DNA of 64,000 nucleotides, taken from NCBI GenBank assembly GCA_965220415.1, contig OZ244829.1, positions 3,286,001 through 3,350,000 of the forward strand, in the 5' to 3' direction. The DNA comes from JAJDTR01 sp965220415 (GTDB lineage Bacteria; Poribacteria; WGA-4E; JAJDTR01). The notes under the pieces were generated by a model. That model was not told the origin of the DNA. It made no database searches and saw only the letters and a program-made list of their open reading frames with translations. Every line of letters starts with the position of its first letter. Positions within the stretch are counted from its first letter, which is position 1. Shown in pieces: positions 1-7,101 of the stretch. The position numbers were made by a program, and so were the translations under genes.

Positions 1-329
1 ACATAATAGATACTATCCGCCGCGTAGATTTTGGACCCGAACGTCTCAGACGCCGCATAAAGCTGGATCAGTGGCTACCTATCAAAATGGTGGTGGATCG
101 GGATTATCTTGAGTTTCATTTTGACGACAGATTGGTAACACAGTATGAAGATAAATCAGCGCGCCCAGGCACCGTGAGATTTAGAGCGGCTCATGGAATG
201 CTCGTTCATGTAGATGATGTTGTTATTTCGGGACCACGCATCCCAAACATCGGCGGTCCTCACAATGTTAACCTCAAGACGCATCTAGCAACAACGTGGG
301 GAGAAATAAAGAACGCGCCCCGAAGATGA
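1..329 (+). CDS. LamG/DUF1080-like protein, C-terminal fragment
   Basis: The reading frame is open from the left edge of the window, so the start lies outside; about 108 codons are visible. The pattern (a Trp-Leu stretch, then VVDRDYLEFHFDD, a GTVRF segment and a VDDVVISGP segment) resembles the end of a concanavalin A-like (LamG or 3-keto-disaccharide hydrolase, DUF1080) beta-sandwich. It ends in LATTWGEIK, almost the same tail as the LamG protein at 54349-55068 (LATTWGQIK), which supports a shared family. A carbohydrate-binding or carbohydrate-processing role is likely from the fold; the substrate is unknown. An internal ATG at 87 is probably not the start. Confidence 0.6.
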   Translation, partial: IIDTIRRVDFGPERLRRRIKLDQWLPIKMVVDRDYLEFHFDDRLVTQYEDKSARPGTVRFRAAHGMLVHVDDVVISGPRIPNIGGPHNVNLKTHLATTWGEIKNAPRR

Positions 330-563
330 TTTTCTATCCACTAATTCTTCCAACCTTCCTCTTCCATACTTCCACTCCCCTGCCCGTCTATCCGCATCAT
401 TAGCCCCATTCAACTTCAACACCCGATTAACATAGATTTCCGACCTGTCAAGCGGTTATAATCAGGACGAAATACGTCCTAAAACATCAAGCACAAGGGA
501 CTATATCTTGAAAAAATCATAAACAGATACACTGTTGGAAATCCCGTCCGGGAGGCGAGGCAG

Positions 564-1655
564 ATGACAAAAGCGGGCATAGCGATTTTGGGTTGTGAAC
601 AATCTGTGGCGATGTACATGCCGATGTTCAGATACTTGAATAACGGCGAGTTCATCGCGGCTGTCGATATTGCCAAGGAAAAAGCCGAGAAAGCGCGCGA
701 TGTGTATGGCGCAAGACGCGCCTATACTAGCATTGACGAGATGCTGCTAGATGCAGACATAGATGGGGTCATTGTCGCCACACCCCATTATCTTCACGTG
801 GAACACGTCGTCAAGATTGCCGAAGCGGGTAAGCATGTTCTCTGCGAGAAACCGATGGCGCGGACAATCGATGAGTGTGACCGCATGATTGACGCCTGCG
901 AGCGGAACGGCGTTATCCTGATGCCGGCGCACATGAAGCGGTTCAACTGGTGCTTTCAACTGGCGAACGAGATGATAAAGGACGGGACACTGGGCGATGT
1001 CGCCCAAATACGCAGTCAGTGGGACACCTATGCGCAAGGAACGGATGCCGCCTACATGAAGCATTGCACATTGGGGTTGGCATGTCTGGGATTTGGCAGC
1101 CACACCATAGACCTGTCGCGATGGTGGTTGGGGGAAGTGGAAACCGTGAGCGCCGAGGTGTCTATCGGGTGGAAGGGAAGAGAGGTTGACGATCAATCGG
1201 CAATGACACTGCGGCATGCCGGCGGACAGGTGAGCGTCCACTCCGTCTCTCTCGTGTTTCACAAGCCGCTGCTGGAGGAGTACACCATTTTCGGCACCGA
1301 AGCCACGCTACAGATGCGCGTTGAGGGGTTGTGGAGCTACACCTCGCCCTTGCCGTTTGACATGAAACTGTACCGGCGCGAACGCATGGTCGAAGATGTA
1401 ACGCCAAAGATCTTGGACAACATTGATGACACGCTGACACGGACGAACCATTTCCTTAAGGAGATGGAGCATTTTTGCGACTGCATCGTCAACGGAAAGA
1501 CGCCGATGATAACCGGTGAAGACGGGAGAAAGGCGACGGAGATATCCAACGCCGGTTACCTGTCATCGTGGAAAAAGCGGAAGGTTGCCCTCCCGTTGCG
1601 CGAATCTCCCGATTTGGAGACTTTCTTTAATGAGATGGCTGGATTGGAGAATTAA
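564..1655 (+). CDS. Gfo/Idh/MocA family oxidoreductase
   Basis: This 363-residue protein is of typical family length. It has an N-terminal Rossmann fold for NAD(P) (residues about 5-120), the family signature EKPMA near residue 97 that carries the catalytic-site lysine, and a C-terminal alpha/beta substrate domain. Family members oxidise or reduce sugars, inositols and sugar acids in the cytoplasm. A strong ribosome site (GGGAGGCGAGG) sits just before the ATG. A histidine phosphatase follows after 23 bp, so the two are probably one transcript. The substrate cannot be told from sequence. Confidence 0.88.
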   Translation: MTKAGIAILGCEQSVAMYMPMFRYLNNGEFIAAVDIAKEKAEKARDVYGARRAYTSIDEMLLDADIDGVIVATPHYLHVEHVVKIAEAGKHVLCEKPMARTIDECDRMIDACERNGVILMPAHMKRFNWCFQLANEMIKDGTLGDVAQIRSQWDTYAQGTDAAYMKHCTLGLACLGFGSHTIDLSRWWLGEVETVSAEVSIGWKGREVDDQSAMTLRHAGGQVSVHSVSLVFHKPLLEEYTIFGTEATLQMRVEGLWSYTSPLPFDMKLYRRERMVEDVTPKILDNIDDTLTRTNHFLKEMEHFCDCIVNGKTPMITGEDGRKATEISNAGYLSSWKKRKVALPLRESPDLETFFNEMAGLEN

Positions 1656-1678
1656 ACGCAAAGCCACCCAGAGATTCC

Positions 1679-2347
1679 ATGGAATTCTACCTCATCCGCC
1701 ACGGACAATCCGTTAACAACGCCTCGCCCGACGCCCTCGAACCGGATCCGGCGCTGACGAATCTAGGTCGGGAACAGGCTAATCATGTAGGCAATTCCCT
1801 CACGGCAAAGGGTATTCACCGACTCTACTGCAGCCCGATGTTGAGAGCCTTGCAGACTGCCAAGATAATCGGGCGGATACTTTCACTCCCGCCCCACGTC
1901 TACGTTGGACTGCACGAATGGGACGGAATATGGGAAGCCGGTGTCGGCAGATACGGCGCCACGCTCCCAGGTCTTACCCGGACACAAATGAGGGAGATTT
2001 GCCTGAACGTGGTTTTGCCTGACGATGTCACGGATGAAGGCTGGCTGTTTTCGGAATGGGGGAACGTCGAATTGATGCTCCAACGCGCCTACCGCGATGC
2101 CGGCGCGTTCATTCATCAGGCGGAAGCAACTCACGGCGAATCCGATGAGCGGGTGGCGGTGGTCTCACACGGCGGCTTTCTGGCGACGATGATTTGTGCG
2201 TTTTTCGAACTGACGCCAAATGACGACCCCGACCACTTCGCGCACCGTAACGGAGCGATTAGTAAAATCCGAAAAACTCCAGAAGGGACGCAGTTGCGTT
2301 ACCTGCACAGAATTTCTCATCTCCCCGAAGAGATGCTTACGTGGTAA
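1679..2347 (+). CDS. Histidine phosphatase family protein (phosphoglycerate mutase-like)
   Basis: A 222-residue protein beginning with the hallmark LIRHGQS motif (residues 5-11), whose histidine is phosphorylated during catalysis. The second catalytic histidine is in VVSHGGFL near residue 163, and a conserved Arg lies in YCSPMLRALQTA near residue 60. Members dephosphorylate sugar phosphates, nucleotides or cofactor precursors. Its position 23 bp after an Idh-type oxidoreductase hints at removal of phosphate from a sugar-derived intermediate, but this is inference. Confidence 0.88.
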   Translation: MEFYLIRHGQSVNNASPDALEPDPALTNLGREQANHVGNSLTAKGIHRLYCSPMLRALQTAKIIGRILSLPPHVYVGLHEWDGIWEAGVGRYGATLPGLTRTQMREICLNVVLPDDVTDEGWLFSEWGNVELMLQRAYRDAGAFIHQAEATHGESDERVAVVSHGGFLATMICAFFELTPNDDPDHFAHRNGAISKIRKTPEGTQLRYLHRISHLPEEMLTW

Positions 2348-2500
2348 CCCTTCATAGTCGCCGTTTCGCCCAACTATAGTCATTTAGATTCAAAATTACG
2401 CATATTTCGGTCTTCAGACAAGCCAACGGCTGGTCGGACGCGAAATGCAAAATTGGATACTGGCCACCTGATTATTGAAGATAGTTCTGACAAAGCTACT

Positions 2501-2524
2501 GTAGGAGCGATCTCAGGTCGCGAC
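2501..2524. repeat. REP palindrome, GTAGGAGCGA type
   Basis: GTAGGAGCGATCTCAGGTCG followed by CGAC forms a short hairpin with the GTAG foot typical of REP sequences mobilised by RAYT transposases. It lies between the phosphatase and the propeller gene and could also end transcription. Confidence 0.6.
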
Positions 2525-2602
2525 TTTTATACGCACGATTGATGTGCCGTCATTTTCGATAAGTGGTATTATATGCGCTCTACAGCATCAAGGAGAAAAT
2601 AC

Positions 2603-3988
2603 ATGAGCACCGAACAAACCCGGCACCTCGTTCTGGATTCTCGCATCATTGACGAGACCGTGAACGCTAAACTCACCGTTGGCGAAGTGTCCAAGCACCC
2701 GGGTAACCCGCTTTTCGCCGAAGACAAACCGTGGGAACCCCGTTACGACAATGTGTACGCCAACGTCATCTATGATGAAGACGATGAAATCTACAAGTGT
2801 TGGTACAATCCGTTCATCATTGACGAGTGCGTGACGAGCACACCTCCGGAGAAACGCAACCCCGGATCGCTCAGCTACATGGATGTGAAACCGAATCATC
2901 GTGAGATGGGGCTTTGCTACGCGGTTTCGAACGACGGACTCCGATGGGACAAACCCGATATGGGACTGGTCGAGTTTGACGGGGACAAGCGGAATAATCT
3001 CCTGGTGCGCGATATTCACGGCGCCGGAGTCTTTAAGGATTACCGCGAGACCGATCCGGCGAAGCGCTATAAAATGTTCCATTGCGGCAGCCCGCAGATG
3101 GAGGTGTTGTTTTCGGCGGACGGGTTGCGTTGGAGCGATCCCATCCCGATTCCGGAGATTGAGGCGCACGGCACCCATGCCAACGCCTGCTGGGCGCCCG
3201 GTCTGGACAAATATGTGGGTTTCACGCGCCAACACGCGGATGGAATACGACTGGTCACGCGGGGCGAGTCAACCGATTTTATTAAGTGGACGAAAGATAA
3301 AACAGTTCTCGTGGGTCCCAATTCGCGCCTTCAAGCACACGATATGATTGTGTTTCCGACGCACGGCATCTACCTCGGGCTGTTGGGGATGATGACCTAT
3401 CCCGAAGACCCGAAAGATTCCGCCGCCGGTGTGAAGCAGCACGTTGAGTTGGCGTGGAGCCCCGATACCAATGCGTGGTACCGAATACAGGAAGGGACGC
3501 CGTTTATCGGGAACACTCCCGGCGGTGCGGCGCGCTACGGGGAAATGCCGTATGACTGGGGAACTGTTTTCGCCTCCGCACCGATATTCACCGACGACGA
3601 AATCCGAATCTATTACGGCGCCTGCGATTGGTACTTTTTTGACTGGCGCAAAGGATACCTTGCGCTCGCGACGCTGCGTCCGGATGGCTGGGCAGGTTAC
3701 GAACCTGTCTCCTCGAATGAGGAAGCTGTCGTAACAACCGAGGCTTTAGCCTTTGACGGAGAGTCCGTCGGCATAACCGCCGACGTGCGGGATGGCGGAT
3801 CTGCCCGTGTTTCGGTTCTGGATGAGACGGGCGAACAGCAAGCCATGAGTGAACCTATCGGGGGCACGGTCACCGACTTCCCCGTGACATGGGCGGGGAG
3901 CGGGAGTTTGGAGCGGTTGCGGGGCGAGAAGGTTCGGTTGAAATTTCAGTTGCGCGATGCGAAACTGTATGCCTTTCAATTAAAATAA
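2603..3988 (+). CDS. Beta-propeller glycosidase-like protein (GH32/43-like) with C-terminal LYAF module
   Basis: A 461-residue protein. I chose the ATG at 2603 because AGGAGAA lies 5 bp upstream; an in-frame upstream ATG at 2573 has no such site. The N-terminus has a VLDSRII motif, then repeated blades with signatures such as DGLRWDKP and DGLRWSDP that are usual in GH32/GH43/GH68-type propellers. The last 90 residues form a beta-sandwich-like module ending VRLKFQLRDAKLYAFQL. It is the closest in-window relative of the protein at 60379-61773. No signal peptide is seen, so it is probably cytoplasmic. Glycoside hydrolysis is expected from the fold; the substrate is unknown. Confidence 0.7.
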   Translation: MSTEQTRHLVLDSRIIDETVNAKLTVGEVSKHPGNPLFAEDKPWEPRYDNVYANVIYDEDDEIYKCWYNPFIIDECVTSTPPEKRNPGSLSYMDVKPNHREMGLCYAVSNDGLRWDKPDMGLVEFDGDKRNNLLVRDIHGAGVFKDYRETDPAKRYKMFHCGSPQMEVLFSADGLRWSDPIPIPEIEAHGTHANACWAPGLDKYVGFTRQHADGIRLVTRGESTDFIKWTKDKTVLVGPNSRLQAHDMIVFPTHGIYLGLLGMMTYPEDPKDSAAGVKQHVELAWSPDTNAWYRIQEGTPFIGNTPGGAARYGEMPYDWGTVFASAPIFTDDEIRIYYGACDWYFFDWRKGYLALATLRPDGWAGYEPVSSNEEAVVTTEALAFDGESVGITADVRDGGSARVSVLDETGEQQAMSEPIGGTVTDFPVTWAGSGSLERLRGEKVRLKFQLRDAKLYAFQLK

Positions 3989-4025
3989 GACACCCCTTGG
4001 GTTAAATCCGGCAAAACTCAACTCT

Positions 4026-4067
4026 GTAGGAGCGACCTCCCGGTCGCGATTCGGAGATCGCTCCTAC
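4026..4067. repeat. Paired REP palindrome, GTAGGAGCGACC type
   Basis: Two REP arms face each other: GTAGGAGCGACCTCCCGGTC on the left and GATCGCTCCTAC on the right, giving a larger imperfect palindrome with GTAG/CTAC feet. The two halves match the two sequence variants (CCTCCCGG and CTGGAGATC types) found beside the two RAYT genes. Confidence 0.65.
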
Positions 4068-4175
4068 AACTTTTGGAAATCGGATTTGTGTTGACCGAGA
4101 TCCCAAAAGGTAGTAGAATCGCGAAATACGAATTAGGATAGCTAACCGTGAAAACCTCTACCGAAGGAGTAACCT

Positions 4176-4634
4176 ATGATTTTAGATAGTCTTGAGAACG
4201 CATCCCGCTATTTTCCCCTGCACCCCGGATTCGAGGCCGCCTTTGAGTTTCTGAAACGCGGAGACCTCGCCGAACTTCCCTTCGGCAGAAACGAAATCGC
4301 AGGCGAACAGTTGCACGCCATGGCGATGAGAGATAAAGGAAAGGGAAAAGCCGTGGCGAAATTTGAATCGCATAGGCAGTTTATCGACATACAGTTTACG
4401 GTTTCCGGCTACGACGACATCGCTTGGGAAGACCTCGCTGTCTGCGAACCGGATGAAAACGGATATATGCCTGAATCCGATGCCACGTTGTTCTCGAATC
4501 CGCCATCGAGATGGACGACGGTGCCCGCAGGCTATTTTGTAATCTTCTTCCCGGAAGACGCGCACGCACCGATGGGGACGGACGAAGTCGTTCACAAAGT
4601 CGTCGTCAAAGTCGCCGTAGATTGGAGTGAGTAG
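4176..4634 (+). CDS. YhcH/YjgK/YiaL family protein
   Basis: A 152-residue cupin-like protein preceded by GAAGGAG. The segment ESHRQFIDIQFTVSG and the C-terminal FPEDAHAPMG...VVKVAV stretch carry the His and Glu residues conserved in this family (formerly DUF386), which includes an anomerase active on sialic acid and EbgC-type beta-galactosidase subunits. It likely acts on sugars in the cytoplasm, fitting the glycosidase-like gene upstream. The precise substrate is unknown. Confidence 0.88.
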   Translation: MILDSLENASRYFPLHPGFEAAFEFLKRGDLAELPFGRNEIAGEQLHAMAMRDKGKGKAVAKFESHRQFIDIQFTVSGYDDIAWEDLAVCEPDENGYMPESDATLFSNPPSRWTTVPAGYFVIFFPEDAHAPMGTDEVVHKVVVKVAVDWSE

Positions 4635-4669
4635 TAGAGTCGACATTTCCTCGCCGCATTCCGTATTTC

Positions 4670-4693
4670 GTAGGGGCGAGATTTCCTCGCCCC
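4670..4693. repeat. GTAG-footed palindrome, GGGGCGAG type
   Basis: GTAGGGGCGAG followed by a short loop and CTCGCCCC forms a hairpin. The same type appears in inverted orientation at 34553-34579 (GGGCGAGG ... CCTCGCCCCTAC). Confidence 0.55.
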
Positions 4694-4780
4694 CTCCTCG
4701 CGTATTGATGGGGAAAATCAGATCCTTACTATACCGTCCTGCCACATACCCACCTTTTACCCATCGCGCAATTGAGACAA

Positions 4781-5911
4781 ATGCCGCTCACCAGAGTTGA
4801 AATTTCCAAGAAAGCCCTCAAACACAACCTCGACCAGTTCAAAGCGATTCTTCCCCCCGGATTTACGCTCATAGCCGTCATCAAAGCGAACGCCTACGGT
4901 CACGGCATGTCCGGCGTGGCGGAGGCGATCAAGGATCGCGTTGCTTATATGGCAGTCTCAACAATTGAGGACGGGTTGGCGCTGCGGGGGAACGGAATCA
5001 ATCAGAAACTGTTGATAATGGGCAATTGGGATTGCCGGGATGAATCCTTGCTCAAGGAGGCGGTAGAAAAGGAACTCGAACTTTCGATATATAACCTAGA
5101 GACGCTGAATGCACTGCAAGCTACCGCCGCCGAGATGAATCGTACCGCGCGAATCCATATCAAAGTGGATACCGGCATGAGAAGGTTCGGGGTGCTTGAA
5201 ACCGAGGCGCTCGAGTTTATCAAGGCAGCGCGAAAAACACCAGCGATAATCGTTCAAGGGGTGTTTTCGCATCTCGGCACAGCGGATGAAGAGAGCGGTT
5301 TTACGGACGAGCAAGAATCGCGTTTTAGGACCCTACTAGACCGATTAAGGGAGCGCGGCATTTCAATACCCCTGCATCACCTGTACAACTCGGCGGGCAG
5401 TATGCGGGAGAATCTACTCGGCAATGCGTGCCGCATCGGAATCTCGCTTTACGGATTATACCCTTCGGGCTACTGCCGGGAGCAGATGGAGATGCGGGTT
5501 CCCGAGTTTTCGCTTCAACCGGTTCTCGCGTGGAAGACTCGGGTGGTGCAGGTCAAGCGGGTGCCTGAAGGATCGCTGGTGAGTTACGGCGGTATCTATC
5601 GCACAAAGGGTGATGAAACCTTGGCGATTCTGCCGATAGGTCATTTCGACGGGTATGACCGGGGGTTATCAAACAGGGCGGACGTGCTTATTCGCGGGAA
5701 TCGCTGTCCCGTCGTCGGGCGAGTGTGTATGAACCAGACCGTGGTCAATGTATCGGGCGTACCGGAGGCGCGCGTCGGCGATGACGTGGTGCTGCTTGGT
5801 GAAGCAGGCGGGGATCAGATTACCGCTGAAGAACTGGCGGAGAAAATCGATACGGTTGTTTATGAGGTAGTCACCCGGATTAATCCCTTGCTGCCCCGCG
5901 TTTATGTGTAG
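4781..5911 (+). CDS. alr: Alanine racemase
   Basis: A 376-residue PLP enzyme that interconverts L- and D-alanine for peptidoglycan. The PLP-lysine motif AVIKANAYGHG is at residues 31-41, and the second catalytic Tyr lies in VSYGGIYR. The C-terminal beta domain has PIGHFDGYDR and GRVCMNQT; most family members have MDQ in the last motif, so an Asp-to-Asn change is present. I used the ATG at 4781; a TTG three codons upstream (4772) is possible. Neither start has a clear ribosome site. Confidence 0.93.
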   Translation: MPLTRVEISKKALKHNLDQFKAILPPGFTLIAVIKANAYGHGMSGVAEAIKDRVAYMAVSTIEDGLALRGNGINQKLLIMGNWDCRDESLLKEAVEKELELSIYNLETLNALQATAAEMNRTARIHIKVDTGMRRFGVLETEALEFIKAARKTPAIIVQGVFSHLGTADEESGFTDEQESRFRTLLDRLRERGISIPLHHLYNSAGSMRENLLGNACRIGISLYGLYPSGYCREQMEMRVPEFSLQPVLAWKTRVVQVKRVPEGSLVSYGGIYRTKGDETLAILPIGHFDGYDRGLSNRADVLIRGNRCPVVGRVCMNQTVVNVSGVPEARVGDDVVLLGEAGGDQITAEELAEKIDTVVYEVVTRINPLLPRVYV

Positions 5912-5994
5912 AAAGCCCATTTATCGCTAGGGCTTTCGCAGCTGCGAGAGGTTGTAACGGAATGCAGCGTATCCTGCCCTGCCACGCATTGGCA

Positions 5995-6019
5995 GTCGCG
6001 ACCTGGAGATCGCTCCTAC
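5995..6019. repeat. REP palindrome, CTGGAGATC variant
   Basis: TCGCGACCTGGAGATCGCTC followed by CTACA is the same variant that makes up the 98-bp array at 40425-40955. The next stretch (about 6065-6105) resembles the right end of the family M3 element described at 31111-31401. Confidence 0.6.
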
Positions 6020-6163
6020 AAACCGAATTGCGTGAGTCCAATAGGTAACTTCTTAGTTGAAAGGACTATAGACGAACTCCCTTATCTTGATCTCCATGGG
6101 GATTCTATCGCCATCAAAATTCAGTCGGTTGGTCCGTGTTCAGTGTGGGAAAGGAATTAGGGC

Positions 6164-6526
6164 ATGAGCAACTATAGACGTTTCAAAGACCTGCACATTG
6201 AGCAATTGCGGGATCCGGAGGACGCGAAGCTATACCTTTCCGTTGCGCTTGAGGATTACGGGGAAGACGAAGATATCGAAGCGTTTCTTCTCGCGGTGCG
6301 TGATGTGGCAGAAGCACAGGGGGGCATGTCCAAGTTAGCCAATCGTGTCGACCTAACCCGTGAGGGACTTTATAAAGCCCTTTCCGAACAAAAAAACTTG
6401 CTTATTCGATTCACCGCTGCCATACTATATAGAGGGGGAAATAGTAATGAAGACCTTGTTTACGCTAATTATATTCTTGCTATTGGTTCAACCGGCGTTT
6501 GCCGAACTGACACCAGAAGATATTAA
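6164..6526 (+). pseudogene. HigA-like addiction-module antidote, C-terminus decayed
   Basis: Residues 1-78 match the layout of the putative addiction-module antidote family: a leading RFKDLHIEQLRDPEDAKLYL region, then the helix-turn-helix GGMSKLANRVDLTREGLYKAL. After SEQKN the usual NPxFxTL...ALGLxL tail is replaced by an unrelated sequence that runs into the next gene. The family pattern LFDS can be read one frame over, which suggests compensating small indels. No RelE/HigB-type toxin is encoded upstream, where antidotes of this type usually have their partner. I read it as an orphan, probably non-functional antitoxin. Confidence 0.6.
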
Positions 6527-6932
6527 GATTATCTCCGACATTGTCAAAGAAGAAAACGCCGCTACTGAAAAACGCCTGCGAGAATATGTGGATCTGAAAT
6601 TTGAAATACTTGACACTAAATTCACTACAAAATTGAGTGAACTTGACACCAAATTCACTACAAAGTTGAATGAACTGGATACCAAATTCACTACAAAGTT
6701 GAATGAACTGGATACCAAATTTACCACGAATTTTGAGTCGGTCGATAAACGGCAAACGCTCATTCTGATACTCGTGACAAGCCTAGTTGGCTTAATCGTA
6801 CTCGCAATTGGTATCCCGCAAATCATCATCGCGCTAAAGCAAAGAGACCAAGGGGTAATGGAAACCGAAATCAAAACTCTCCGAGAAAAAGTTGAACTGC
6901 TTGAGCAGACGCGCTTGATGGAACCGCATTAA
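6447..6932 (+). CDS. Small coiled-coil membrane protein with 11-residue tandem repeats
   Basis: A 161-residue protein. The ATG at 6447 follows AGAGGGGGAA at good spacing and opens a signal peptide (MKTLFTLIIFLLLVQPAFA). Then comes a coiled coil with an 11-residue repeat (LDTKFTTKLNE) in about four copies, encoded by near-identical 33-bp units, then one membrane span (LILVTSLVGLIVLAIGI) and a second short coiled coil. It overlaps the broken antitoxin gene by 80 bp. The function is not recognised; Poribacteria-like genomes often carry such repeat-containing small membrane proteins. Confidence 0.72.
   Translation: MKTLFTLIIFLLLVQPAFAELTPEDIKIISDIVKEENAATEKRLREYVDLKFEILDTKFTTKLSELDTKFTTKLNELDTKFTTKLNELDTKFTTNFESVDKRQTLILILVTSLVGLIVLAIGIPQIIIALKQRDQGVMETEIKTLREKVELLEQTRLMEPH
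6609..6731 (+). repeat. 33-bp in-frame tandem repeat
   Basis: Three full copies and one partial copy of a 33-bp unit (starts at 6609, 6642, 6675, 6708) each encode LDTKFTTKL plus two residues. Units two and three are almost identical in DNA, so the array is young or is being homogenised. Confidence 0.85.
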
Positions 6933-7030
6933 TCGGATTGTTGGATTATGATTTAGATTCCTATGTCATATGAATTCAATATCTATATGTTACAATCAAT
7001 CGGAGGCGATTAAACGAACGAATAGTGAGT

Positions 7031-7069
7031 AGGATTTTCTATCGCACTCACTGTTCATTCGCTTGATCG
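7031..7069 (+). repeat. S element copy
   Basis: Begins AGGATTTTCTATCGC and ends TTCGCTTGATCG, a member of the 36-nt family described in the findings. It fills most of the gap between the convergent genes ending at 6932 and 7102. Confidence 0.6.
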
Positions 7070-7101
7070 ATAGAGATCCACAGACCACTGGTCACTGACC
7101 A

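Noticed and set aside
6609..6731. Frameshift or assembly artefact in the 33-bp repeats
   Set aside because: All units are in frame and give a continuous coiled coil between a signal peptide and a membrane span.
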